From: Bacteroidaceae bacterium
Lineage (GTDB): Bacteria; Bacteroidota; Bacteroidia; Bacteroidales; Bacteroidaceae
Direction: 5' to 3'
DNA: 25,571 nt
NCBI GenBank assembly: GCA_030843315.1
Contig: JAUUPT010000054.1
Span: 1 to 25,571 of the forward strand
The notes beneath the pieces were generated by a model. That model had not been told where the DNA came from and did not search any database. It saw nothing but the letters and a program-made list of their open reading frames with translations. Shown piece after piece: positions 6,363 to 14,204 of the stretch. How positions within the stretch are numbered: position 1 is the first letter of the stretch; each line of letters begins with the position of its first letter. A program made the position numbers and the translations under genes.

Positions 6363-7385
6363 ATGGAGAAGAAAGTACAACGAAATTTTTTATGGATTGC
6401 CCTGCTGGTATTGGGAACAATCTGGATACTCGCCCGCCACAACCAATCTATTCCTTACCAGACGGATAACGGACTGATATTCGGTACAGTATATAAGATA
6501 ACTTACCAATCTGATACAAACCTGAAAGGAGAGATAGAAGCGGAACTCAAACGTTTCAACAGTTCTCTGTCTCCATTCGACGGTACGTCGACCATCAGCC
6601 GCATTAACCTGAATGAAGACATCGTGCCCGACACGTTCTTCGTCAATGTATTCCGCCGCAGCATGGAGATATCCAAAGAAACTGACGGTGCATTCGATAT
6701 AACCGTTGCCCCGCTTGCCAATGCCTGGGGATTTGGTTTCAAGCAAGGAGATTTCCCGGATTCTACCATGATAAACAATCTGTTGGAGATTACCGGTTAT
6801 GAGAAGGTGGCACTGTCGGCAGACGGCAAGGTGGTGAAAGAAGATCCACGCATCATGTTCTCGTGCAGCGCCGTTGCCAAAGGCTATGCGGTAGATGTCA
6901 TAGCACAGTTGCTGGAGAAGAAGGGGATTCAGAACTTCATGGTCGATATCGGCGGAGAGGTCGTTGTTCACGGAAAGAATCCGAAAGATACCCTTTGGCG
7001 TATCGGAATCAATAAGCCGATAGACGATTCATTGTCGGTGAATCAGGAGTTGCAGACGGTGCTGCAAATCACGGATGCAGGCATGGCTACTTCCGGTAAC
7101 TATCGCAACTACTACTATAAAGACGGAAAGAAATATGCTCATACCATCGACCCGCGAACGGGCTACCCGGTGCAGCACAATATCCTGTCGGCCACTGTCA
7201 TTGCCAAAGACTGCATGAGTGCAGATGCATACGCCACCGCATTCATGGTGATGGGACTGGAAAAAGCCGAGCAGTTTGCTGACGCGCACCCGGATATAGA
7301 TGCCTGCTTCATCTATTCTGATGAAACAGGCAAGCTGCAAATGTATCTGACAAAGGGAATGGAGAAGTATGTTACAACCCCTTAA
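6363..7385 (+). CDS. apbE: FAD:protein FMN transferase (ApbE)
   Basis: 340 residues. It transfers FMN from FAD onto Ser/Thr of target proteins such as NqrB/NqrC and RnfG/RnfD in the periplasm. Family motifs are GAFDITVAPLANAWGFG (109-125), SAVAKGYAVDVIAQLLE (169-185), VDIGGEV (194-200), MATSGNYRNYYYKDGKKYAH (241-260) with TIDPRTGYPV following, and SADAYATAFMVMG (286-298). The N-terminus (NFLWIALLVLGTIWILARHN) is an uncleaved membrane anchor without a lipobox Cys, unlike many ApbE lipoproteins. It follows mntP by 25 bases. Its last 14 bases overlap the convergent gene on the other strand. Confidence 0.95.
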   Translation: MEKKVQRNFLWIALLVLGTIWILARHNQSIPYQTDNGLIFGTVYKITYQSDTNLKGEIEAELKRFNSSLSPFDGTSTISRINLNEDIVPDTFFVNVFRRSMEISKETDGAFDITVAPLANAWGFGFKQGDFPDSTMINNLLEITGYEKVALSADGKVVKEDPRIMFSCSAVAKGYAVDVIAQLLEKKGIQNFMVDIGGEVVVHGKNPKDTLWRIGINKPIDDSLSVNQELQTVLQITDAGMATSGNYRNYYYKDGKKYAHTIDPRTGYPVQHNILSATVIAKDCMSADAYATAFMVMGLEKAEQFADAHPDIDACFIYSDETGKLQMYLTKGMEKYVTTP

Positions 7386-10017
7386 TCGTCTTCATCAACT
7401 GTTCTCCCAATCCGATAGTGTAACCTTGTGATACAAAGACTACCCGGTTGAATGTATCGGCTATGATGAATATCGGCAAAGAGCCTTTATTCCTTAACTT
7501 CATGCCATCCGCTATCTGTGCGGAGATGCCGTCGGTATCGATGCCATATATAATGGTAGAGGGAAGTTCGGGGAATGCATCTTTAACGAACTTCCCGGAT
7601 GCAGCCTCATCGGGGAAAAGCAACACCATCTTCCGTCCCCACTTCTCAAGATCGGCCTTGAATGCGGCAATATCGCGCAATGCATGATTGGTAGGTTCCT
7701 GGTTGACGCCTAATATACCGACTACGAAATAGCCGCGTCCGCAGGCTTGCAACAAGCTTTGACGGGATGATGCATCGCCCAGCGGGGTGAACGGAGACTC
7801 CGAGTCGAAGTTTCCGATAACCTGCACCTCATCCTTACTTTCGCGCATCACCAGGTCGATATCCGTCGTCTCTCCCGGCAGTATACTGAAGAAGGTAGCT
7901 TTGGAAAGCACTGCGCCACTGGCGAGGCGGGTACCCGTGACCAATACATAATCTCCGGCATCAAGCGATGTGCCTGTTTTCAGCAAACTGTTCCAGGATG
8001 CACCGGCGTCTTCGTCGTAAGTCAGCAGTTGCAAGTTGCCTTGCGGAGTCAGTTTGGAAAGGGTGAAATGGGAATAATATTTCGGATTATCCAATGACTG
8101 AATCGGAGTATATTTAGCAACCAACCTGCCTTTCTGCGCAGAAGCCTGTCCGGTTGCCTCAAAGTTTACGTCGACAGCACCGTCATCTTCTATCAACTGT
8201 ACCTTGCCGGTCACCTCTTCAATGCGTGCCGGAATGCCCATGCTTCGAGCCATAGACACAAAGAATATATCGCGGCTGTGAGAATCGGCCACACGCGCTT
8301 TCCATACTCCCTCGGGAGAGATAGGCGCTCCACCCAGGTTGCAGTCCTTATCCACCCGGATGTTTGCTGCCACCCATTCCACCAGCTTCATCGGATCGGC
8401 CACATAAGCCTCAGCTTCTTCTTTCGGAACTACCTTGCCGAAGAATGCTTTATACGGAGTCAGCGTTTCATTGCTCACACGCGGATTGCGCACATATCTG
8501 CGGAAGTACTCGGCGTTGACGCGCATACGGGATTGCATATGATCCATCAATACTTCAAAACGAACGTCACGAAGGTCTTTTGCCGAAATCTGCTGCAAAA
8601 GGTCGATGCCTCCCCTCTTTGATTTCTCTGAACGCAGGCGGGTCATAAAATCGGCCAGTACCCGATGATTGCCGCGAGAAGCGACCAGGATGGCTGCTAC
8701 TGCATCTTCGTCCAACTTATATTGCTTTGCAAAATAGCGTGCCGTTTCATCCGTCATGAACGTAGCGACGTAGGCATTGCGGATCGAATCTTCCTGAGCC
8801 ATACGACGGTCGTTCTCCGCCCGTTGTTCGGGAGTTACTTCGGGCAGATTGGCAGTTTCAGCCGGGGGAACGATGTCAAAGTCTACCGCGAAGCTCTCCC
8901 CACCCTTTTTATCAAGTGTCACTGTCAGTTCCGACTGCTTGCCGAAGGAGAGTTTGGCAAAGCCGAACTTCCCGTCTTTCGACGCCCACACCAGCATATC
9001 CCCTTTTCCGGCAGTCAAGCCGCAAACGCCATCGGCATCGGTATGCTTGGTGGCTACCGTATAAAATTCGGCATAGTTGTATAGCTTGAATTCCACGCGT
9101 GCATCCGCCACCGGATTGCCTTGCCCGTCCTTCACCATGACAGAAGCCCTGGCAGTAGGCGCGTAGTTACCAATCACATTGATTTCGGTATAATTGGGAG
9201 TAACGGTCATCACTTCTTCCGCCCCCTCATAACGCCCGAATACCTTGGTGTGCATCAGCATACCCCGGCTGGCGGGTGCATTGAACCAACCGAGGTCGAG
9301 CACCGGTTCCGGTTCGCAAGCTCCAAGGAAATGCCATTTCCCATCTGCCCAAGCCTCTACCCATGCATGGTTGTCGTCGGTATGTGCCCAGCGTGGTGTA
9401 TATACCTGCCGTGCCGGAATGCCCACCGAACGAAGCGCAGCGACGAGCAACGTAGATTCCTCGCCACAGCGTCCGTAAGCTGTGCGCACCGTTGCCAGCG
9501 GCGAACTGGTGCGGGAGTCGGAAGGGGTATAAATAGCCTTCTCGTGACACCAGTGGTTCACTTCCAGGATGGCGTCACGGAGAGAAAGGGACTTCACGCG
9601 ATTCTTCAGTTCTTCGTAGAACACTACCCGCGCACTGTCCAGCGGTTCATTATTCACCCGCACCGGAAGCACAAAGTGCCGGAACACATCCTCGGGAATC
9701 TGTTTCCCCCAAGGCATCTCCTGCCCGGCCTGCTGTGCGGCACGCACGTTCATCAGATGGAACTTCCCGGAATAGTCGGCGATATCCGCCACGGGCATAT
9801 AAGCATAGAGAAACTCCAACGCTTCCCGCTCATACGTCGTCAGGTCCGTATCGAACAGGGCAAATAGGTCACCTTGCGGCAACGAAGCCTCTTTCTGCTG
9901 AAAGTCCTGCTCCACGCGTTGGCGATAAGAAGCATCCGTTATAAAATGGGAGTCACTGCAAGCAGTGAGCAGGCCTATCAGCCCGAGAATTCCGAGAAGT
10001 CGTGTAGCTCGTTTCAT
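7372..10017 (-). CDS. Transglutaminase-like lipoprotein with second, Cys-less transglutaminase-like domain and thioredoxin-like tail
   Basis: 881 residues from the ATG at 10017, chosen because it begins a lipoprotein signal (MKRATRLLGILGLIGLLTAC, Cys20). A TTG nine codons upstream would spoil this. Domain 1 (about 85-240) is a transglutaminase-like fold with GRCGEES (Cys184), DNHAWVEAW (His217) and GACEPE for the acidic position. An Ig/carboxypeptidase-regulatory-like segment follows (about 285-370). Domain 2 (about 550-650) has DSHSRDIFFVSMARSMGIPA, aligning with domain 1 but with Ser where the nucleophilic Cys should be. The C-terminal 130 residues look thioredoxin-like (PIFIIAD near the end) but lack CXXC. 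Probably outer-membrane or periplasm facing; substrate unknown. It lies 49 bases after the DUF2141 gene, likely cotranscribed. Confidence 0.85.
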   Translation of the reverse strand: MKRATRLLGILGLIGLLTACSDSHFITDASYRQRVEQDFQQKEASLPQGDLFALFDTDLTTYEREALEFLYAYMPVADIADYSGKFHLMNVRAAQQAGQEMPWGKQIPEDVFRHFVLPVRVNNEPLDSARVVFYEELKNRVKSLSLRDAILEVNHWCHEKAIYTPSDSRTSSPLATVRTAYGRCGEESTLLVAALRSVGIPARQVYTPRWAHTDDNHAWVEAWADGKWHFLGACEPEPVLDLGWFNAPASRGMLMHTKVFGRYEGAEEVMTVTPNYTEINVIGNYAPTARASVMVKDGQGNPVADARVEFKLYNYAEFYTVATKHTDADGVCGLTAGKGDMLVWASKDGKFGFAKLSFGKQSELTVTLDKKGGESFAVDFDIVPPAETANLPEVTPEQRAENDRRMAQEDSIRNAYVATFMTDETARYFAKQYKLDEDAVAAILVASRGNHRVLADFMTRLRSEKSKRGGIDLLQQISAKDLRDVRFEVLMDHMQSRMRVNAEYFRRYVRNPRVSNETLTPYKAFFGKVVPKEEAEAYVADPMKLVEWVAANIRVDKDCNLGGAPISPEGVWKARVADSHSRDIFFVSMARSMGIPARIEEVTGKVQLIEDDGAVDVNFEATGQASAQKGRLVAKYTPIQSLDNPKYYSHFTLSKLTPQGNLQLLTYDEDAGASWNSLLKTGTSLDAGDYVLVTGTRLASGAVLSKATFFSILPGETTDIDLVMRESKDEVQVIGNFDSESPFTPLGDASSRQSLLQACGRGYFVVGILGVNQEPTNHALRDIAAFKADLEKWGRKMVLLFPDEAASGKFVKDAFPELPSTIIYGIDTDGISAQIADGMKLRNKGSLPIFIIADTFNRVVFVSQGYTIGLGEQLMKTIKGL

Positions 10018-10066
10018 AATGCACAATATTAAGGTGAGCCACAAATTTAGGGAATATATTCGGATT

Positions 10067-10480
10067 CTACTTCAAATGTATCACCAAAGTCGTATCTTCC
10101 GAGAAGGTGAAACGGCATTTTTCGTAAGACGGCGGACCCATTACGCCTTGGGCGTCGTTGCTGAAACCGAACTTCTCCTTGGGAATGCCGAAGGCGGCGG
10201 TGTCCAGTTTCGCGTTGCCGTTTTCATCTTGAAACAGGGAGATGGCGTATGTACCCGCAGGGAGTCCCTGGCAAGGAATGGAGAGTACTTTGTCTTTGAC
10301 GTCAATCCGAAAGGCTGTCAGGGGTTTCTTCATGAAGGTTTCTTCCGAATTGTAGATGGCGACGTAGAGATGTCCTTCCACTTTTTCGATGCCGCGTACT
10401 TCGAGTGTCAAGTTCTGCGCAAACAGCAGCTGAGCTGCACCTTGCAATACAAATACCAGAAAAATAATCATTGTTCTCAT
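10067..10480 (-). CDS. DUF2141 family exported protein
   Basis: 137 residues with a signal peptide (MRTMIIFLVFVLQGAAQLLF, cleavage after AQ). The mature domain carries the DUF2141 hallmarks: LYVAIYNSEETFMKKP, GLPAGTYAISLFQDENGNAK and a DTAAFGIPKEKFGFSNDA segment, a small beta-sandwich. The family is common in Bacteroidetes and has no firmly known biochemical role. It is upstream of, and probably cotranscribed with, the transglutaminase-like gene. Its 5' region carries the 22-bp tandem array at 10534-10643, which suggests it is regulated by an arrayed DNA-binding protein. Confidence 0.88.
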   Translation of the reverse strand: MRTMIIFLVFVLQGAAQLLFAQNLTLEVRGIEKVEGHLYVAIYNSEETFMKKPLTAFRIDVKDKVLSIPCQGLPAGTYAISLFQDENGNAKLDTAAFGIPKEKFGFSNDAQGVMGPPSYEKCRFTFSEDTTLVIHLK

Positions 10481-10533
10481 TTTCGTTGTTTTTTAAAAAG
10501 TTAATAATAATATTCTACAAGATTACAAATTAT

Positions 10534-10643
10534 ATAAACAGTCGTCACCATAGCCTGCCTCTGTCGTTACCTTAGGGTACCTCTGTCGTATACTTAGGGT
10601 ACCTCTGTCGTAACCTTAGGGTATCTCTGTCGTATAGTGAGAC
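10534..10643. repeat. 22-bp tandem repeat array upstream of the DUF2141 gene
   Basis: Three near-identical units (10556-10577, 10578-10599, 10600-10621), a fourth decayed unit (10622-10643) and a weaker one at 10534-10555. All keep a 22-base register. Each contains TCTGTCGTA or a close variant, and most end in CTTAGGG. The array lies 54-163 bases before the DUF2141 start codon, an operator position. No spacers of the CRISPR kind are present. The core resembles the repeats at 12780-12830 (shared TnTGWCGWA). Confidence 0.85.
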
Positions 10644-10750
10644 CACCTTCTTTTAACACCTTAATAATCAATGCATTACAAAAAGATTATTTTAGTGCTT
10701 TTATAGTCAATAAATCCATACAAAGTATATAACAAATCTGTTCCACGGCT

Positions 10751-12694
10751 TTAGAAGTTAGATACATCATAAGCTGCCTTCTTGCCCAAGGTAATGAATA
10801 CCCCGACGTAGAAAGAGTGGTCGCTGGATGCCAGTATGGCTTTGTTATCCACCCTTCCGAATTCGTTCTTCCGGCACAGCACGTTGGTGGCGGAAGCATG
10901 GATAATCACCTTCCGGCTTGCCAGGAAAGTCAGCCCCAGGTCGAGGTTGTTATAGGGTTTCACTTCATCGTTCATCAAGCCCGGACGTGCGGGATTGTGA
11001 TAAGGGCGGCCGCTGCTGAAGCGATTCGTCACACTGAGGATGGAGTGCAGGCGGGGAATGGAGTATTTCACTACCGCAGCCACGTTGTGGCGGGTGGCAT
11101 ACTGGGGCGTGGTCATTTCAGTATATTCCTGATACTTGCGTTTGGAGATATTGTAGCTGTACGCAAGCTGGTATTCCAGATTCCTCAGCAAAGCCCTGTC
11201 ACGAAAGAAAAGGTCGATGCCGTGGCTATGCCCGTAGCCGCCGGAAGTCAGAAAAGAGGCTTCCGCACCTGAGTTGGCGCTTGCTTCGGCATCAGTCTCC
11301 AATAGTGCCAGGCGGTCGTAATCCTTATAATAGAACTCGGCTTTGTAGAAGCGCCCTTCGTGCTCGTATTGCGCGCCCAGGTTATACTGCACGCAGGCTT
11401 CGGAGCTTAAATCGGGCTGACGTATCAGGTAAGTATTCTCCGGCAACTGTGTATATCGCCCCACGATGCCCGAAAGCATCACATCGCCCCAATAATAATT
11501 CACTGCCAACCGTGGAGAGAAGTTCATCTTCCGGTTGCACGTGGTATACTCCGTACGGAAAGAAAGCTCCGCCTTCAACTGTTCCACCGGATAATAGGTA
11601 GCGGAAACAAAACCCGCGTTGACAGAAGGCGACATACAGTTGCGGTCGTCTATGACGGACAGTTGGTAGTGGTTTTCGTAACGACGGACGAAACTCTCAA
11701 AGCCCAGGTCGAGGCGGAAGGCCGGAGAAAGGCGCTTTGAAGTCTTTGCCTTCAAATGCAGCTCCTGCTGACGCTCCAGCCAATTGTCTCCGGGGGCGGA
11801 AGCACCGCCTATGTTCTGCTCATAGAAGGAGTAGGCTGCTCCTGCAAACCAGTTCCAGTCTCCCGAAGTGCGGCGGCGGAACGTGGCATTGATGTAGAGG
11901 TTATCCTCTCCCAGCCCGAAGATCCGGCGGTCTTTGCCTTCGTATGTAGACAAGTCCGTGCGGTCGTATTGTGCATAAATCTTCCATGCTGTCGCCTCAT
12001 CGGGCGTATATCTGAACTGGGCAGCTCCGGAGAACATCCGATAAGGATCTTTGAAGTCCCTACGCCCGGAGTAGATTTTATCGTACAAGCCCAGATTCTG
12101 ATAATTCAGGTCCACGGAGAGCGAGCCTTCATCGAAAGCGCGTGTGCCGCCACCGCCTACCCCGACTACGGAAGCATTCACCCCTACTTTATTGACTTTG
12201 CTGTAATCCTTCGTTTCCAGTGGCAGCACTGCCGAAAGCGCCTCGCCATACTCTTGCGAAGCACCGCCCGACGCCAGATTGATACCACTGAACATAAAAG
12301 TAGAATAGCGGCTACGCGCCGGGGTATTTATCCCGGTGGAAGTATAAGGATTCAGCACGTGCATCCCGTCAATGTAAGTCTGCGTTTCGTAGCTGCTTCC
12401 GCCGCGTACCAGCAATTCGCCGCTTTCGCCCTGCACCTGCGTGCCCGGCAGGGTTTGCAGCGCCTTGTACAAATCACCGTTCGCACCGCCCACGGTCACC
12501 AGTTCCACCGGACTCAGGTCGCTCCACCGGCTGTTGGCGGCAGGCGTCCTATGCCCCTTTACCACTACTTCTTCCAGGCCGATGCTGTCGATATTGAACT
12601 TCAAGTGTACCGTATCCGTCACCGCCTTTTGTGCAACAGAATATTGTGCAATGAGCAAAGCGCCTAAAGCTAAAAAGAGAATTCTTCGTTTCAT
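10751..12694 (-). CDS. TonB-dependent outer-membrane receptor (plug plus barrel)
   Basis: 647 residues from the ATG at 12694, which starts a clean signal peptide (MKRRILFLALGALLIAQYSV, then AQ). The ATG at 12730 lies on the probable -7 box and is rejected. A short N-terminal segment ending in GLEEVVVKGHR (TonB-box-like) is followed by a plug domain (YKALQTLPGTQVQGESGELL near residue 77, SYETQTYIDGMHVLNPYTST near 100) and a 22-strand-type barrel. There is no carboxypeptidase-regulatory or STN domain at the N-terminus. It ends AYDVSNF with a terminal Phe. No SusD partner is adjacent. It probably imports a chelate or small nutrient of unknown identity. The upstream LytTR gene and direct repeats suggest LytTR control. 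Confidence 0.92.
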   Translation of the reverse strand: MKRRILFLALGALLIAQYSVAQKAVTDTVHLKFNIDSIGLEEVVVKGHRTPAANSRWSDLSPVELVTVGGANGDLYKALQTLPGTQVQGESGELLVRGGSSYETQTYIDGMHVLNPYTSTGINTPARSRYSTFMFSGINLASGGASQEYGEALSAVLPLETKDYSKVNKVGVNASVVGVGGGGTRAFDEGSLSVDLNYQNLGLYDKIYSGRRDFKDPYRMFSGAAQFRYTPDEATAWKIYAQYDRTDLSTYEGKDRRIFGLGEDNLYINATFRRRTSGDWNWFAGAAYSFYEQNIGGASAPGDNWLERQQELHLKAKTSKRLSPAFRLDLGFESFVRRYENHYQLSVIDDRNCMSPSVNAGFVSATYYPVEQLKAELSFRTEYTTCNRKMNFSPRLAVNYYWGDVMLSGIVGRYTQLPENTYLIRQPDLSSEACVQYNLGAQYEHEGRFYKAEFYYKDYDRLALLETDAEASANSGAEASFLTSGGYGHSHGIDLFFRDRALLRNLEYQLAYSYNISKRKYQEYTEMTTPQYATRHNVAAVVKYSIPRLHSILSVTNRFSSGRPYHNPARPGLMNDEVKPYNNLDLGLTFLASRKVIIHASATNVLCRKNEFGRVDNKAILASSDHSFYVGVFITLGKKAAYDVSNF

Positions 12695-12723
12695 ATCTAT
12701 ACGTTTGTTTCGATTTCCATCGG

Positions 12724-12731
12724 CAAACATA
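12724..12731 (-). promoter_or_regulatory. -7 box TATGTTTG for the TonB receptor gene
   Basis: On the minus strand TATGTTTG matches TAnnTTTG, 29 bases before the chosen ATG at 12694. A TTTG at 12748-12751 is only 16 bases upstream, so the -33 match is poor. This would fit a promoter that needs an activator, with the repeats at 12780-12830 upstream. Confidence 0.5.
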
Positions 12732-12747
12732 TAGGAAGAATTCCGGG

Positions 12748-12780
12748 CAAAAAAATATCCGGGACAGACAGCCCGGATAT
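12748..12780 (-). terminator. Intrinsic terminator of the LytTR gene
   Basis: On the minus strand ATATCCGGG, an 8-base loop, then CCCGGATAT form a perfect 9-bp stem, followed by TTTTTTTG. It lies about 50 bases after the LytTR stop codon and separates that transcript from the TonB receptor gene. Confidence 0.85.
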
Positions 12781-12830
12781 GTGACCAATAGCAAACGCCT
12801 TGTGACGAACAGCCTATTTCTGTGACGAAT
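12780..12830. promoter_or_regulatory. Three direct repeats TGTGACSAAY, 20-21 bp apart (candidate LytTR operator)
   Basis: TGTGACCAAT at 12780, TGTGACGAAC at 12801 and TGTGACGAAT at 12821, spaced 21 and 20 bases. LytTR-domain regulators typically bind 9-bp direct repeats separated by about 12 bases (about 21-bp period), so form and position fit a LytTR operator. The repeats lie between the LytTR gene and the TonB receptor gene, roughly 60-110 bases upstream of the predicted receptor transcription start. Confidence 0.6.
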
Positions 12831-12832
12831 GA

Positions 12833-13756
12833 CTAATCTTCTACCTTGCTTTCTATCAACATCTTCACCTCTTTAGTATACGCTCTGGACACAGGTACTT
12901 CCTCCTCACAGCCCTCCAGCCGCAAACGGTACCCCTGTGAATTTCCATCCACCTTCACCACCTGCCGTATGTTCACCAGGAAGGCGCGATGGCAGCGAAT
13001 AATAAAAGGGAAAGCAGCTACCGTTTCTTCGGCCTGCTTCATGGTGATGCGCAGCAATTTCTGCACCGCCTTCCCGCTTTTAGCCGAGCGATAGTTCACT
13101 TTTACATAGTTCCCTTCCGCCTCTGCATAAAGGAATTTATCGGCCTCCACCTCCAGCACCTCCTTGGTGCCACCGGAGAATACAAGAATCTCCGAAGCAA
13201 CGTTTTCTTCCTTCAAAGCAGCTTCTCCAGCACCGGAAATCATCTTTATATCCTTAGAAGAGAGCTTCCCCGAAAGATGGAAGTTCATCTCCGTTGCTTC
13301 CTTCAAGTTGCGGGTCAACTGCAAATTGCGGTTCCACATCAAAAAGATAACTGTAGGAAAAGGTGCAAGTATAGCCACCCAACACAATGCCAGAAAGAAC
13401 AGCCGTACATCCGGCCATACCTCCATCAGCCACGACAGGTACAGCCAAAGCCCCACAGCAATCAACAAAAGGAGCAGGCACAGATTCAAGACATGCCTGC
13501 CCAACGTCCAGTTCTGCTCCCTATAATAAAAAGGAAACAGTGTAGGGAGCAGATATACACAAATGACCGATGACAGTGCCGCTATGCCCGCAGATCCCAA
13601 AGTCATCAGGAATTTGCTTCCCTGTATCTGCGAAATACCAAACGGTTGAAGCAAATAGAGTATCAGGAAAATAATGCCCGAAGGTATCACCACCACTTTC
13701 CATCGCTGATAAAGCATGGGATATGGGCTTCGAAGGAGTTCTATAAGTTTGTTCAT
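12833..13756 (-). CDS. Membrane-bound LytTR-family transcriptional regulator
   Basis: 307 residues. Four membrane helices at about 20-38, 49-71, 88-112 and 117-141 are followed by a linker (about 142-188) and a C-terminal LytTR DNA-binding domain (about 190-303) with FLYAEAEGNYVKV, FIIRCHRAFLVNI and VPVSRAYTKEV. There is no response-regulator receiver domain and no adjacent histidine kinase, so it looks like a one-component membrane sensor-regulator. Signal unknown. It is read in the same direction as the TonB receptor downstream and has its own -7 box (TATCTTTG, 13784-13791) and terminator. Confidence 0.92.
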   Translation of the reverse strand: MNKLIELLRSPYPMLYQRWKVVVIPSGIIFLILYLLQPFGISQIQGSKFLMTLGSAGIAALSSVICVYLLPTLFPFYYREQNWTLGRHVLNLCLLLLLIAVGLWLYLSWLMEVWPDVRLFFLALCWVAILAPFPTVIFLMWNRNLQLTRNLKEATEMNFHLSGKLSSKDIKMISGAGEAALKEENVASEILVFSGGTKEVLEVEADKFLYAEAEGNYVKVNYRSAKSGKAVQKLLRITMKQAEETVAAFPFIIRCHRAFLVNIRQVVKVDGNSQGYRLRLEGCEEEVPVSRAYTKEVKMLIESKVED

Positions 13757-13783
13757 TGCTGCTATACCTTATATAGTATGGAG

Positions 13784-13791
13784 CAAAGATA
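13784..13791 (-). promoter_or_regulatory. -7 box TATCTTTG for the LytTR gene
   Basis: Exact TAnnTTTG on the minus strand, 27 bases before the ATG at 13756. No clear -33 box at 19-21 bases. Divergent from the small-gene promoter at 13900. Confidence 0.5.
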
Positions 13792-13899
13792 TGCAATAAA
13801 TTTGTAATACACAGATTGCAAAAACCACTATTTTCAGAAAAAAGAGAGGTAAAAACGAAGATTTTTATGTTATAGAACATCTTTTTCGAGAACAATTCG

Positions 13900-13907
13900 T
13901 ATCTTTG
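13900..13907 (+). promoter_or_regulatory. -7 box TATCTTTG for the 46-codon small gene
   Basis: Exact TAnnTTTG on the plus strand. The predicted start near 13914 gives a leader of about 67 bases, which contains the hairpin at 13944-13964. Confidence 0.55.
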
Positions 13908-13943
13908 CAGCGTTATAAGATAAAAGAAAAAGATGTAGAACCC

Positions 13944-13964
13944 GCTTTCCGAAACGCGGAAAGC
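13944..13964 (+). promoter_or_regulatory. Leader hairpin before the small ORF
   Basis: GCTTTCCG, loop AAACG, then CGGAAAGC: a perfect 8-bp stem ending 16 bases before the ATG at 13981. There is no T-run after it. It may stabilise the leader or affect ribosome access. Confidence 0.6.
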
Positions 13965-13980
13965 ACAAAATTAGACGATT

Positions 13981-14121
13981 ATGAAAAAGAATGCAAATGA
14001 AATCTTTATGTTACAGTACCGTATCAAACGCTATCAAGCAATGGGAAACGGAACAATGTGCCAGGCTTTGAATGGCAAACTGCAAAAACTGCTTGCAAAG
14101 CAGTCACACATTACCATGTAA
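13981..14121 (+). CDS. Small hypothetical protein, 46 residues
   Basis: ATG at 13981 to TAA at 14119-14121 encodes a basic peptide beginning MKKNANEIFMLQYRIKRY and ending KLLAKQSHITM. It is rich in Lys, Arg and Gln, has one Cys, no membrane segment and is probably helical. No Shine-Dalgarno is seen, which is common in this phylum. Support for a real gene comes from the setting: an exact -7 box at 13900, a leader hairpin, and a strong terminator 25 bases after the stop, with no other gene in the 450-base gap. I do not recognise the family. A structured small RNA with a chance ORF is the alternative. Confidence 0.6.
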   Translation: MKKNANEIFMLQYRIKRYQAMGNGTMCQALNGKLQKLLAKQSHITM

Positions 14122-14145
14122 ACAACACCTTTAAATAAAATGAAT

Positions 14146-14180
14146 AAGGGCGGAAAACTGAAAGTTCTTCGCCCTTTTCT
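14146..14180 (+). terminator. Intrinsic terminator after the small gene
   Basis: AAGGGCGGAAAACT pairs with AGTTCTTCGCCCTT (one mismatch and a G-U) around a short GAA loop and runs into TTTTCT. It points to a short independent plus-strand transcript from about 13914 to 14180. Confidence 0.8.
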
Positions 14181-14204
14181 ATTTGTCGCGTTTCTCATAG
14201 TATA

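Noticed and set aside
7372..7385. 14-base convergent overlap of apbE and the transglutaminase-like gene as a regulatory feature
   Set aside because: Short tail-to-tail overlaps are common in compact genomes and no terminator or repeat adds to it.
9121..9867. Plus-strand ORF of 248 codons
   Set aside because: It is antisense to the transglutaminase-like gene, which has clear domains and a signal peptide; the ORF has no recognisable motif or start signals.
10556..10643. CRISPR array
   Set aside because: The repeats are directly adjacent 22-bp units with no unique spacers, and there are no cas genes.
11756..12667. Plus-strand ORF of 303 codons
   Set aside because: It is antisense to the TonB receptor and has low-complexity, non-protein-like composition; a shadow of codon bias.
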